Shown here piece after piece: positions 6,756 to 15,216 of a stretch of 64,000 nucleotides of DNA. This DNA is from Mycobacterium simiae. Its GTDB lineage: Bacteria; Actinomycetota; Actinomycetes; Mycobacteriales; Mycobacteriaceae. The notes under the pieces were generated by a model. It was not told the origin of the DNA. It saw only the letters and a list, made by a program, of their open reading frames with translations, and did no database searches. Position 1 is the first letter of the stretch. Each line of letters begins with the position of its first letter. Location: positions 2,728,001-2,792,000 of the forward strand of contig NZ_AP022568.1 of NCBI RefSeq assembly GCF_010727605.1, written 5' to 3'. Made by a program: the position numbers and the translations under genes.

Positions 6756-8042
6756 CTATGACTGCCCTTCCAGCACGGCGCTAGGCACGTGGAGGTCGGA
6801 GCCCAACGCGTCAAACAGTTCGCCGGCCAACTGGTGGTTCCACACCACGACGGAGCCCGAGCCGTTGCTGGTGAAGTCGGCGATCGGGACGGTCAACGTG
6901 GTGGTCGACCCGTGTAGAGCCCAGCCCAGCCGGGCCAGATCCCACACGTGATCACCCTGGTCGACGGTCAAGGCGTCGGCCGCGGCGTGCGGGACGGCGT
7001 ACCACCGCCACGGGTTGAGCCAGACCGACGGGCTGGCGGCACGCTGCAACAGCGCCGAGATGAACTGCCGCTGATTGACCATTCGGTCCAGATCTGCCCG
7101 CGGGGTATCGCGGGACCGGACAAACCCCAGCGCTTCGCGGCCGTTGAGCTGCTGGCAGCCGGCGGGCAGGTCGATGCCGGCCAGCGGATCCTTCGTTGGC
7201 GTGGTCAGGCACATGCTGACGCCGCCGAGGGCATCGACCACGGCCGCAAACCCCCCGAAGCCAATCTCGGCGTAGTGGTCCAGGCGCAGTCCGGTGGCCT
7301 GCTCGACGGTCTGGGCCAGCAGTGCCGCCCCGCCGTCCGCAAAGGCCGAGTTGATCTTGTCCTTCCCCTGCCCCGGAATCGAGACGAACGAGTCACGCGG
7401 AATCGACACCACGGTCGTCGGCGTGCTCGATCCGACCGCGGGAATGTGGATCAACAGGATCGAGTCGGTGCGACTGCTCCCGATGTCGCCGCCGGTGGAC
7501 AGGTCTTGTTGCTGCGCGGCGGTGAGACCGTCGCGACTGTCCGAGCCGACCAGCAACCAGTTGGTCCCCCGACCGGCGACGGCGCGATCGGCGTAGTCGG
7601 TTAGCACGGGTTTGCGATGCAACGTGTTGTCCAGCCAGATGCCACCGCCCACGACGCCGATGCCGGCCAGCAGCACGGCGAGCACCAAAGCTGACGTGAT
7701 GCGCCGGACCCAGCGACGCGTCCGCCGGTTACGGACCACGCGGGGTTGCGGTGCGGGCACGGCGGGTCGCTGGACGCGAGGTTGGGGTTTTCTCGGAAGC
7801 GGTGGCCTCGGTGGCGGCGATGGGGTTGGGCCGGGGGAATGCGGAGGCTTGCCCGATGGCGCGACGCGCGGCAGCGGCAGCGTGTGATCGGACGCCGATG
7901 GCTGGGTGGGCCGACGCGGGATCACCGGCGGCGGTTCGGGATGCCGCGTCGGCGGGTTGGCTCCCGGATGCCGGTTGGGATCGGGTGGTCGGCCGCCGTT
8001 CACCTGGTTAACGTACGCGGGAGTGCCCGCGCACGGGGGCAT
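6756..8042 (-). CDS. LytR-CpsA-Psr (LCP) family protein (Rv3840-like, full length)
   Basis: A 428-residue LCP protein. LCP enzymes ligate lipid-linked polymers to peptidoglycan, in mycobacteria arabinogalactan. The N-terminal 110 residues are proline-rich and cytoplasmic, a membrane helix spans about residues 115-137, and the extracellular LCP domain follows. It carries the conserved Arg/Asp residues in LVGSDSRDG, VSIPRDSFV, KINSAF and GFVRSRDTPRADLDR. There is no LytR_C domain. The start is uncertain: the ATG at 8042 has no clear ribosome site and a GTG at 8003 is possible. The DUF2470 gene ends 23 bases upstream, so both probably share the iron-box promoter. Confidence 0.85.
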   Translation of the reverse strand: MPPCAGTPAYVNQVNGGRPPDPNRHPGANPPTRHPEPPPVIPRRPTQPSASDHTLPLPRVAPSGKPPHSPGPTPSPPPRPPLPRKPQPRVQRPAVPAPQPRVVRNRRTRRWVRRITSALVLAVLLAGIGVVGGGIWLDNTLHRKPVLTDYADRAVAGRGTNWLLVGSDSRDGLTAAQQQDLSTGGDIGSSRTDSILLIHIPAVGSSTPTTVVSIPRDSFVSIPGQGKDKINSAFADGGAALLAQTVEQATGLRLDHYAEIGFGGFAAVVDALGGVSMCLTTPTKDPLAGIDLPAGCQQLNGREALGFVRSRDTPRADLDRMVNQRQFISALLQRAASPSVWLNPWRWYAVPHAAADALTVDQGDHVWDLARLGWALHGSTTTLTVPIADFTSNGSGSVVVWNHQLAGELFDALGSDLHVPSAVLEGQS

Positions 8043-8065
8043 GCAATGCGCGCAACGCGCGACAA

Positions 8066-8851
8066 CTACTGGCGGGCGCGCAGGCCGTTGATGAAGGGAC
8101 AGCCCATGAGCACTCGAATGGCCTGGCGCAGCCCGGTCATGTCATGGACCGGTTTGTGAAAGGGCAGCCGGATGTCATGGTCGCCATTGTGTCCTTCGAC
8201 GCGGAATCGCACGCCGTAACGGTCTAGGCCTAGCGGCCGAACGTGCCCGCGCCGCAGCGGTGCGGGCAACCGGGACACCAGGCGCGCCACTACGTCGCCA
8301 TGTGCGCTGTCCAGGTGCCAGAGCAATGTCGACTCGATCTCACAGAACGGGTCGGGTCGCGCCGCGAGCAGATCGTCGACACTGACCGGCTCGGCGCCCG
8401 TGGCGTCGGTGACCACGACGGAAGCAATCTCGAGCCGCAGCAGGGTGTACCGGTCCTCGCCCGGATCGGCCGGCGGACATCTGGGGGTATCGACTTGCAG
8501 CAGGGCCGCGTGCGGGCACTCGCTGGCGATGACGTCGAGGGTGCTGGTGATCTGGGCTGACGGCACCGGCTGCAGGCGGCCGCGAACCCACACCAGCGAG
8601 CGCACTGGCTCGCGCAGGGGCAGCGGCGCGTAGTCGGTCAGCTCGAGCAGCGCCTGTGATCCGCCCATCCGCCTGTCCGACACGCTGCCGACGGGAAGCG
8701 CCACCGCGAACGTGCCGTCCTGCAGCAGGTGATGAACCGGGGTGGGCGCCGGGTCCTCGCGCTCGATGGCCAACAGGGCGCCTCCGGCCCGTGCACATGC
8801 ACTGCGGATGCGTTCGGCAGTCGTCGGCGCGGCACTGGTCAGCGAAGACAT
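8066..8851 (-). CDS. DUF2470-domain protein, iron-regulated (Rv3839-like)
   Basis: A 261-residue protein with no signal peptide. The C-terminal part (about residues 180-255, DVVARLVSRLPAPLRRGHVRPLGLDRYGVRF...) is a DUF2470 domain, a fold found next to pyridoxamine-phosphate-oxidase-like or haem-utilisation domains. The N-terminal part resembles the split-barrel half. The biochemical role is unknown. The ATG at 8851 is chosen over an upstream ATG because AGGAG sits five bases before it. A clear iron box at 8867-8885 almost abuts the gene, matching what is known of Rv3839 as an IdeR-repressed gene. Confidence 0.82.
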   Translation of the reverse strand: MSSLTSAAPTTAERIRSACARAGGALLAIEREDPAPTPVHHLLQDGTFAVALPVGSVSDRRMGGSQALLELTDYAPLPLREPVRSLVWVRGRLQPVPSAQITSTLDVIASECPHAALLQVDTPRCPPADPGEDRYTLLRLEIASVVVTDATGAEPVSVDDLLAARPDPFCEIESTLLWHLDSAHGDVVARLVSRLPAPLRRGHVRPLGLDRYGVRFRVEGHNGDHDIRLPFHKPVHDMTGLRQAIRVLMGCPFINGLRARQ

Positions 8852-8866
8852 CGTTCTCCTCATCAA

Positions 8867-8885
8867 TTAGGTAAGCCTAAGTTAA
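8867..8885. promoter_or_regulatory. IdeR iron box in the DUF2470/pheA divergent promoter
   Basis: TTAGGTAAGCCTAAGTTAA matches the iron-box consensus TTAGGTTAGCCTAACCTAA at 16 of 19 positions. It sits 16 bases from the ATG of the DUF2470 gene and about 60 bases from pheA. Repression by Fe-IdeR of the DUF2470-LCP pair is the expected outcome. Confidence 0.85.
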
Positions 8886-8943
8886 CTTACGACCTGAGGC
8901 GAAGCAAGGTCCGATTTACATCGACCCCACTAGGGTTGTGGGC

Positions 8944-9900
8944 GTGGTGGCCATTACTTACCTCGGGCCCGAAGGGACCTTCACGGAGGCGGCGCTACTG
9001 CAGATGACGGACGCCGGACTGATCCCCGACCAACACCTGGGTCCGGTCCAGCGGTTGCCGGTCGACAGCACGCCGGGAGCGTTGGAGGCGGTCCGCAATC
9101 GCGAGAGCGATTACGCGTGCGTGCCGATCGAGAACTCGATCGACGGGTCGGTGACACCGACGCTGGACAGCCTCGCTATCGGGTCGCCCCTGCAGATTTT
9201 CGCCGAGACGACATTGGACGTGGCCTTCAGCGTCGTTGTTCGGCCCGGCCGCGATAGCGGCGAGGTCCGCACAGTGGCGGCCTTTCCTGTGGCGGCGGCA
9301 CAGGTGCGGCGGTGGCTGGCCGCGAATCTGCCCGACGTTCAACTTCGGCCGGCGTACTCGAATGCCGACGCGGCGCGCCGGGTCGCCGAGGGGGAGGCCG
9401 ACGCCGCGGTGACCTCGCCGCTGGCCGCCGCGCATTGGAAGTTGGCCGCGCTGGCCGAAGGCGTGGTCGATGAGAGCAACGCCCGCACCCGCTTCGTCCT
9501 GGTGGGCTTGCCGGGACCGCCGCCGGTGCGCACCGGAGCCGACCGCACCTCGGTGGTGTTGCGGATCGAAAACGCACCGGGCGCGCTGCTCGCCGCGCTG
9601 GGCGAATTCGGCATCCGCGATATCGACCTCACCCGCATCGAATCTCGGCCCACCCGAACGGAACTCGGTACATACCTGTTCTTCGCGGACTGCGCCGGCC
9701 ATATCGACGATGATGCCGTCGCCGAGGCACTCAAAGCGCTGCGCCGTCGTTGCGTCGAGGTGAGGTATCTGGGTTCCTGGCCGACCGGCCCCGCCACCGG
9801 GATAGGACCGCCGCCGCCCGACGAGGCCGCGCGCTGGCTGGCCCGGCTGCGGGAAGGCAAACCCGGCGACGACGTCGGGGCAGGAGAAGCCGGCCAATGA
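8944..9900 (+). CDS. pheA: Prephenate dehydratase PheA
   Basis: A 318-residue enzyme converting prephenate to phenylpyruvate in phenylalanine synthesis. The catalytic dehydratase domain spans about residues 1-190 (YLGPEGTFTEAAL, PIENSIDGSV, and the active-site TRF motif in ARTRFVLVG). A C-terminal ACT domain (GALLAALGEFGIRDIDLTRIESRP) gives allosteric control by aromatic amino acids. Of three clustered GTG codons (8938, 8944, 8947), 8944 gives the N-terminus closest to the tuberculosis enzyme. The stop overlaps the next start, so the mutase-like gene is co-transcribed. Confidence 0.93.
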   Translation: MVAITYLGPEGTFTEAALLQMTDAGLIPDQHLGPVQRLPVDSTPGALEAVRNRESDYACVPIENSIDGSVTPTLDSLAIGSPLQIFAETTLDVAFSVVVRPGRDSGEVRTVAAFPVAAAQVRRWLAANLPDVQLRPAYSNADAARRVAEGEADAAVTSPLAAAHWKLAALAEGVVDESNARTRFVLVGLPGPPPVRTGADRTSVVLRIENAPGALLAALGEFGIRDIDLTRIESRPTRTELGTYLFFADCAGHIDDDAVAEALKALRRRCVEVRYLGSWPTGPATGIGPPPPDEAARWLARLREGKPGDDVGAGEAGQ

Positions 9901-10583
9901 GTGGACGTTTGGTGCTGCTTCGCCATGGACAGTCATACGGCAACGTCGAGCGCCGGCTAGACACCCGGCCGCCCGGGGCGGACCTGACGCCGACGGGGCG
10001 CGATCAGGCGCGTGCCTTCGCGCGCGAATTCGCCAGACCTGGACTGCTTGCACATTCGGTGGCCAACCGTGCGTCGCAGACGGCCGCGGTGATCGGCGAG
10101 CAGGTCGAGGTGACGCCGCGGGAAGTCGCCGGCATCCACGAGGTCCAGGTGGGCAGGCTGGAAAACCGCAACGACGATGAGGCGGTCGCCGAGTTCAACG
10201 CCATTTACGAGCGGTGGCAGCACGGCGAGCTGGACGTGCCGTTGCCCGGCGGTGAGACGGGCAACGACGTGCTGGACCGCTACGTCCCGGTGCTCACCGA
10301 CCTGCGGCTGCGGTATCTGGACGACCATGACTGGCGTGGCGACATCCTCGTGGTGAGCCATGGCGCGGCGATCCGGTTGGTATCGGCGGTGCTGGCCGGG
10401 GTGGACGCCACCTTTGCGCTCGACAATCACCTGGGCAACGCCGAGTCGGTGGTCTTGGCTCCGATCACCGACGGGCGATGGAGCTGCGTGCGGTGGGGAA
10501 CTCTCACGCCGCCGTTTTACCCCGAGCCCGAGGCCACGCCGATCGTCGATGCGGTCCGCTCCAGCAGCGACCCGATGGGCTGA
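9897..10583 (+). CDS. Histidine phosphatase superfamily protein (Rv3837c-like)
   Basis: A 228-residue member of the histidine phosphatase/phosphoglycerate mutase superfamily. The catalytic motif LLRHGQS is near the N-terminus, and the second catalytic His is in VVSHGAAIRL. PGGETGNDV in the middle carries the usual Glu. Related proteins are often labelled phosphoglycerate mutase, but members of this branch are usually phosphatases; the substrate cannot be read from sequence. The ATG start overlaps the pheA stop (ATGA). Its stop abuts that of the oppositely oriented Cys-rich gene without a gap. Confidence 0.88.
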   Translation: MSGRLVLLRHGQSYGNVERRLDTRPPGADLTPTGRDQARAFAREFARPGLLAHSVANRASQTAAVIGEQVEVTPREVAGIHEVQVGRLENRNDDEAVAEFNAIYERWQHGELDVPLPGGETGNDVLDRYVPVLTDLRLRYLDDHDWRGDILVVSHGAAIRLVSAVLAGVDATFALDNHLGNAESVVLAPITDGRWSCVRWGTLTPPFYPEPEATPIVDAVRSSSDPMG

Positions 10584-10775
10584 TCAGACGGCCAGCGCGA
10601 CCAATTCCGTGCAGGCGCAGCCGACGGCGTCGCAGTCGATGACGAAGGTGTGCGGCAGCAGTTCCGGGCCGGCACAGTCCGGTTCCGTGCATTCCGAACG
10701 GCGCAGTGCGTGTCGAATGATGGTGCCGTGGCAGTGTTCTAGGCCTGCCAGGCAGTCGCGGCAGTCAGCACTCAT
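10584..10775 (-). CDS. Cysteine-rich small protein, 63 residues
   Basis: A 63-residue protein with eight cysteines and several histidines: CRDC and CHG near the N-terminus, CTEPDC in the middle, and CDAVGCAC near the C-terminus. The spacing suggests a structural metal site, most likely zinc. An AGGAACG ribosome site precedes the ATG. I do not recognise a characterised family. The gene lies between the histidine phosphatase and metallopeptidase genes and has its own short upstream region. Confidence 0.7.
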   Translation of the reverse strand: MSADCRDCLAGLEHCHGTIIRHALRRSECTEPDCAGPELLPHTFVIDCDAVGCACTELVALAV

Positions 10776-10861
10776 ACGACGTTCCTAACACCAGGCCCCG
10801 ACAAAACCGCGTTGCCGCGCCCGGCCGGCAGGCGTTTTCTCGGCCGCGATTCGCCGGCACG

Positions 10862-11212
10862 TCAGGCCCAGCCCAGCTCCTCGAGGCGAGCGTCGTCGAT
10901 GCCGAAGTGGTGTGCGATTTCGTGGATCACGGTAATCGCCACCTCCTCGACGACGGCATCCTCGTCGTCGCAGATGTCCAGCAACGCTTCGCGATAGATC
11001 GTGATGGCGTCGGGCAGCGAGCCGCCGTAATCGGAGTCGCGTTCGGTCAGCGCCACCCCCTCGTACAAACCGAGCAGATCAGGCTCGTCGGGATTGCGGT
11101 CTTCCACGAGCACGACGACGTTATCCATGGCGGCCGCCAGCTGCGGCGGGATCAGGTCGAGCGCATCGGCGACCAGCTCGTCGAACCGCCGCGGAGCCAT
11201 CCGCACCGCCAC
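10862..11212 (-). CDS. Zincin-like metallopeptidase (Rv3836-like)
   Basis: A 116-residue single-domain zincin with the HExxH motif in HEIAHHFGI, where the third ligand is probably a nearby His or Asp (FGIDD). The rest (ITIYREALLDIC, VVVLVEDRNPDE) fits the small metallopeptidase family of unknown substrate (formerly DUF1025). The GTG at 11212 is chosen because GGGAGG lies eight bases upstream; it is only five bases past the stop of the preceding gene, indicating translational coupling. M. tuberculosis Rv3836 is annotated slightly longer. Confidence 0.8.
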   Translation of the reverse strand: MAVRMAPRRFDELVADALDLIPPQLAAAMDNVVVLVEDRNPDEPDLLGLYEGVALTERDSDYGGSLPDAITIYREALLDICDDEDAVVEEVAITVIHEIAHHFGIDDARLEELGWA

Positions 11213-11216
11213 CCGG

Positions 11217-12581
11217 CTAGCCTCCCGATGCCGGCTCGGGCGGTGCAGGCGGCGCGCCCGGGGCGGGGGCATCCGGCATCGGCGGCGGCGCCTGGTTGGC
11301 CGGCGGCGGGGGTGCACCGGCGTCGGCGGGCGGCGGCGGCACGTCCTGCGGTGCCTGAGCATCCGGGGCCTGCGCGGCAGGCGCCCGCGGCGGCGTCACG
11401 ACGGGTTGTTGCTGGGGGAGGTGCTGGTTGCCGGGCGGCATCTCGGGCGGGGTGTTGGACTGCTGGGGCGGGCTCGCTGGCACCTGCACGGGGATCGGCG
11501 GCATCGTCAGCCGTTCCTCGGGAATGTCCGGCGGCGGCACCGGTGCCTGGCCGTTGATCAGCAGCTGCCCCTTGGCGCTGTTGACCAGCGTGGCCCAGCC
11601 GCCGTTGCCCAGCGTCGCGCCGATGCTGCAGGCAACTTCGCGGCTACCCGCCGACCAACTCGGCAGCGACACGGTCGGGTAGATCAGCGTCAGCGTGGTG
11701 GTGCGCAACTTGACCGGCGCAAGGTAAGCATCGGTCATCTTGGTGCAGGCGTCCTTGATGTAGCCGTCCTGCTCGGGTTCGGCCGGCAGGGCGCCCGGGA
11801 ACTTCTCACCCAGGTTGACCGTGCCCGTGACCTCCATCGCGTGCGGTGCCTTGCAGTCGACGGGGACGTCGATGGGCTGGTTGGCGGTCGTATCGATGCC
11901 CAGGCAGGTACCGGCGGGCCACACCTTGGACTGGTCAACGTCGGCGACCTTGCCCTTGAACGCCGCCTGCTCGTTGTTGGCGCCGGGCATCTGCAGCCCG
12001 CACAGCATGCGGCGCTCACCGGCTTGACGCCAAGCGCGGTCACCCGCCCACAGCAGGCTGACACTGAACTTGCTGTTGGGGTCGTACTTGGGGCCCATGT
12101 AGCGGCGCACCGCGGCCTCGCACTGCTCCTGGCTGATCTGCTGAATCCGAGCCGGCGATGGCGGCGCGGCGGTGGGCCCGTACTCCGAGCCGGGGAAGGT
12201 CCGCATGTCGATGGACTCGGCGACCTCGAACTTGTGATCGTCGGAGCACTTGACGATGGTCGCCGACTCCGGTGTGACGTCCGGCCACATCAGGCAGTCG
12301 CCCGGCTTCGCGCGGTTGAAGGTGGCGTCGCTCTTGGCTCCGGTGCTGGGTACCGGATTGCTGTCCAGGTAGCCCGCGAGCCGGCCCTGGCCCGGACCGC
12401 CGACCGGCAGTGCGGTTACCAGGCCCGCGATCAACAGCCCGCCGAGGGCGAACAGCAGCAGCGCCCGCCGGGTCGCGGTCGCCTGCAACGTGCGCGGCCA
12501 CCGGAAGCTGGCCAGCTGTTCCCCCGCCTCGGCGGCGGGTGGGCTGGGGGCAGCGACTTCCGTTTGGAGGGCGTCCGACAT
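11217..12581 (-). CDS. Membrane-anchored septum-formation-domain protein (Rv3835-like)
   Basis: A 454-residue protein with a short cytoplasmic N-terminus, one membrane helix at about residues 40-62 ([18 protein letters not shown]) and a large extracytoplasmic region. The region has two related Cys-containing segments (PGDCLMW...KCSDDHKFE and AGTCLGI...DCKAPHAME) typical of the septum-formation domain. The C-terminal 120 residues are a Pro/Ala/Gln-rich tail, suited to crossing or binding the wall. Function is not established. The start is between two nearby ATGs (12581 and 12590); the first is used here. It is divergent from serS. Confidence 0.8.
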   Translation of the reverse strand: MSDALQTEVAAPSPPAAEAGEQLASFRWPRTLQATATRRALLLFALGGLLIAGLVTALPVGGPGQGRLAGYLDSNPVPSTGAKSDATFNRAKPGDCLMWPDVTPESATIVKCSDDHKFEVAESIDMRTFPGSEYGPTAAPPSPARIQQISQEQCEAAVRRYMGPKYDPNSKFSVSLLWAGDRAWRQAGERRMLCGLQMPGANNEQAAFKGKVADVDQSKVWPAGTCLGIDTTANQPIDVPVDCKAPHAMEVTGTVNLGEKFPGALPAEPEQDGYIKDACTKMTDAYLAPVKLRTTTLTLIYPTVSLPSWSAGSREVACSIGATLGNGGWATLVNSAKGQLLINGQAPVPPPDIPEERLTMPPIPVQVPASPPQQSNTPPEMPPGNQHLPQQQPVVTPPRAPAAQAPDAQAPQDVPPPPADAGAPPPPANQAPPPMPDAPAPGAPPAPPEPASGG

Positions 12582-12699
12582 CGCCTCCATTCTGACAGCA
12601 CCCCCCGGCAGTCGTGACAAAAGTTACAGATGTGAGTCCTGGGGAGCGGTCGCGGGTACTGCGCGCGCCCGGTGCCGGGCAAAAAGTAGTCTTCAGGCC

Positions 12700-13953
12700 G
12701 TGATCGACCTCAAGCTGCTCCGGGAAGACCCCGACGCCGTCCGCCGCTCCCAACTCAGCCGTGGCGAAGACCCGGCGCTGGTGGATGCGCTGCTGGCGGC
12801 CGACGCCGCCCGCCGGTCCGCGATCTCGACCGCGGACGCGCTGCGCGCCGAGCAGAAGTCGGCCAGCAAGAGCGTCGGCGCGGCGGCACCGGACGAGCGC
12901 CCCGTCCTGCTGGCGCGCGCGAAGGAGCTCGCCGAGCAGGTCAAGGCCGCCGAAGCCGCGCAGGCCGACGCCGAGACGGCGTTCACCGCCGCCCACATGG
13001 CAATCTCCAACGTCGTCGTCGACGGAGTGCCCGCCGGTGGCGAGGACGACTTCGCCGTGCTGGACGTCGTGGGCGAGCCCCCTGCGATCGAGAACCCGAA
13101 GGATCACTTGGAGCTGGGTGAGTCGCTGGGTCTGATCGACATGCAGCGCGGCGCCAAGGTGTCCGGTTCGCGGTTTTACTTTTTGACCGGGCAGGGTGCG
13201 CTGCTGCAGCTGGGCCTACTGCAGCTGGCGCTGCGGCTGGCCGTCGAGCATGGGTTCACGCCGATGATTCCGCCGGTGCTGGTGCGACCGGAGGTGATGG
13301 CCGGCACGGGGTTCTTGGGCGCCCACGCCGACGAGATCTACCGGGTTGAGGCCGACGATCTGTACCTGGTGGGAACCTCGGAGGTCCCGCTGGCCGGCTA
13401 TCACTGGAACGAAATCATCGACCTGTCCGGCGGGCCGTTGCGCTACGCGGGCTGGTCGTCCTGTTTTCGCCGGGAGGCCGGCAGCTACGGTAAGGACACC
13501 CGCGGCATCATCCGGGTCCATCAATTCGACAAGGTCGAGGCCTTTGTCTACTGCACGCCCGCCGACGCCGAGGCAGAACACCAGCGGCTGCTGGGCTGGC
13601 AGCGCGAGATGCTCGCCCTCATCGAGGTGCCGTATCGGGTAATCGATGTTGCCGCAGGCGATTTGGGGTCGTCGGCCGCTCGCAAGTACGACTGCGAAGC
13701 CTGGGTGCCGACTCAGCACACCTATCGCGAGCTGACGTCGACATCAAACTGCACCACGTTCCAGGCACGCCGGCTGTCCACGCGCTACCGCGACGAGAAC
13801 GGCAAGCCGCAGACCGCGGCCACGCTCAACGGCACGCTGGGCACCACCCGGTGGTTGGTCGCCATCCTGGAGAACCACCAGCGGCCCGACGGCAGCGTGC
13901 GCGTCCCCGCAGCGCTGGCGCCTCTCGTCGGCACCGAAGTGCTTGAGCCCTAA
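12700..13953 (+). CDS. serS: Seryl-tRNA synthetase
   Basis: A 417-residue class II aminoacyl-tRNA synthetase that charges tRNA-Ser. The N-terminal coiled-coil arm (about residues 1-105) binds the tRNA long variable arm. Catalytic motif 2 ([15 protein letters not shown]) and motif 3 ([16 protein letters not shown]) are intact, as is [10 protein letters not shown]. The start is GTG ([10 protein letters not shown]), matching the known N-terminus. The gene converges on the DUF2834 gene, overlapping its stop by four bases. Confidence 0.96.
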   Translation: MIDLKLLREDPDAVRRSQLSRGEDPALVDALLAADAARRSAISTADALRAEQKSASKSVGAAAPDERPVLLARAKELAEQVKAAEAAQADAETAFTAAHMAISNVVVDGVPAGGEDDFAVLDVVGEPPAIENPKDHLELGESLGLIDMQRGAKVSGSRFYFLTGQGALLQLGLLQLALRLAVEHGFTPMIPPVLVRPEVMAGTGFLGAHADEIYRVEADDLYLVGTSEVPLAGYHWNEIIDLSGGPLRYAGWSSCFRREAGSYGKDTRGIIRVHQFDKVEAFVYCTPADAEAEHQRLLGWQREMLALIEVPYRVIDVAAGDLGSSAARKYDCEAWVPTQHTYRELTSTSNCTTFQARRLSTRYRDENGKPQTAATLNGTLGTTRWLVAILENHQRPDGSVRVPAALAPLVGTEVLEP

Positions 13954-14435
13954 GCGTTTACGGTCGCGCGGTCTTGTTCGTGGCGGCGCTGGCGCTCCAT
14001 CGTCGCGAAGTAGAAGGCGAACGCGAACGCGAAGCTGGTAAACAGGCTGGACACGAAATACAACCAGGGGTGGCGCAGCCCGCGGCGGTAACCGTCGACG
14101 ATCGTAAAGATAGGCAGCAGCACCACATTCGCGATCGTGTAGTCCTGGCTGGCCGAACTGGCAGCGGGGTTGGTGAACATCAACCGGATGTACTCCAGCC
14201 AGCTGCCGTGCTCACCCCACAGCGGGTTGGTGGAGCCTTGGGAGTACTCCCGCACAAAGGTGATGTTGAAGTACCAGCCGAGCACGACCGACGCGATGCC
14301 GACGACGTAGTAGACGATCTCCATCGGTGAAAAGAGGCCGCCGTTGGTGGGGCGGGCGAAAACCGTTGGGTTGGCCCGGACGATCCAGGTGATGACCGCG
14401 AGCCCGAGTACCGCGTGAGTGAGTAGCGAGACCAT
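13950..14435 (-). CDS. DUF2834-type membrane protein (Rv3831-like)
   Basis: A 161-residue membrane protein with about four hydrophobic helices ([67 protein letters not shown]) and a charged C-terminal tail. Function is unknown. The ATG at 14435 keeps the gene clear of the palindromic operator at 14457-14487. The frame stays open upstream but would then overlap the divergent tetR gene. Its divergence from tetR across a palindrome suggests that TetR controls it. Confidence 0.75.
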   Translation of the reverse strand: MVSLLTHAVLGLAVITWIVRANPTVFARPTNGGLFSPMEIVYYVVGIASVVLGWYFNITFVREYSQGSTNPLWGEHGSWLEYIRLMFTNPAASSASQDYTIANVVLLPIFTIVDGYRRGLRHPWLYFVSSLFTSFAFAFAFYFATMERQRRHEQDRATVNA

Positions 14436-14456
14436 GGGCGCAGTCTCACCCCGAAC

Positions 14457-14487
14457 GCAAAGTTTTGTCAATATTGACACAACAAGT
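14457..14487. promoter_or_regulatory. Candidate TetR operator in the DUF2834/tetR divergent promoter
   Basis: The core TTTTGTCAATATTGACACAA is a palindrome with centre AT. Its left flank GCAAAGTTTTGTCAAT (14457-14472) occurs again, on the other strand, in the larger palindrome at 15148-15187. The location between divergent genes next to tetR fits an autoregulatory operator. Confidence 0.65.
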
Positions 14488-14523
14488 GCGGTACCGGTGC
14501 GGGCGGCTTGATACCTTACTGAC

Positions 14524-15168
14524 ATGGTCAGGCCGGCACAGACCGCGCGCAGCGAACGGACGCGCGAGGCATTGCGGCAAGCGGCCCTGGTGCGATTCCT
14601 GGCCCAGGGCGTGGAGGACACTTCGGCCGAACAGATCGCGGCCGATGCGGGAGTGTCGCTGCGCACGTTCTACCGGCACTTCAGTTCCAAGCATGACCTG
14701 CTGTTTGCCGACTACACCGGGCTGCATTGGTTCCGCGCCGCCCTGGATGCTCGACCGGCCGACGAGGCGATCATCGATTCGGTACAGGCCGCCGTCTTCT
14801 CGTTCCCGTATGACGTTGACGCGGTAGCCAAAATCGCCGCGCTGCGCCAGGACGAACTGGACCCGGTCCGCATCGTCCGGCATATCCGGGAGGTGCAGGC
14901 CGACTTCGCAGATGCCATTGCCACACAGTTGCAGCGGCGCACCCAGATCGTGAACGGCACTGCTCGCACGGCCGACGATCAGGTCCGCATCGCGGTGACC
15001 GCACACTGCGTCGCGGCCGCGGTTTTCGGCGCGATGGAGGTATGGATGACCGGCGACGACCGGTCGCTCGGGGAACTCGCGCGGTTGTGCCATGTCGCCT
15101 TGGAGGCGCTGCGGGTGGGAATTACCGATACCTGGCGGACGGCAACGGACCGCAAAGTTTCGTCATAA
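14524..15168 (+). CDS. TetR-family transcriptional repressor (Rv3830c-like)
   Basis: A 214-residue TetR regulator. The N-terminal helix-turn-helix is clear (EALRQAALVRFLAQGVEDTSAEQIAADAGVSLRTFYRHFSS, split here only for description). The C-terminal helical region would bind an unknown ligand. Its stop codon lies inside a 40-bp palindrome that precedes the oxidoreductase gene. Both flanks of tetR therefore carry related palindromes, and its likely targets are itself, the DUF2834 gene and the oxidoreductase gene. Confidence 0.88.
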   Translation: MVRPAQTARSERTREALRQAALVRFLAQGVEDTSAEQIAADAGVSLRTFYRHFSSKHDLLFADYTGLHWFRAALDARPADEAIIDSVQAAVFSFPYDVDAVAKIAALRQDELDPVRIVRHIREVQADFADAIATQLQRRTQIVNGTARTADDQVRIAVTAHCVAAAVFGAMEVWMTGDDRSLGELARLCHVALEALRVGITDTWRTATDRKVSS

Positions 15169-15187
15169 TTGACAAAACTTTGCGGTC
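15148..15187. promoter_or_regulatory. 40-bp palindrome upstream of the FAD oxidoreductase gene
   Basis: Left arm GACCGCAAAGTTTCGTCA (15148-15165) and right arm TGACAAAACTTTGCGGTC (15170-15187) are reverse complements except at one position, with spacer TAAT. The palindrome contains the tetR stop codon and ends 29 bases before the oxidoreductase start. It shares 16 bases with the operator at 14457. It may be an operator, a terminator hairpin, or both. Confidence 0.7.
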
Positions 15188-15216
15188 GTGCGAGCCTCCT
15201 TTGCGGAGGGCAGGAC

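Noticed and set aside
12040..13107. Long minus-strand frame overlapping serS and the septum-formation-domain gene
   Set aside because: Shadow of two well-supported genes; no ribosome site and no family.
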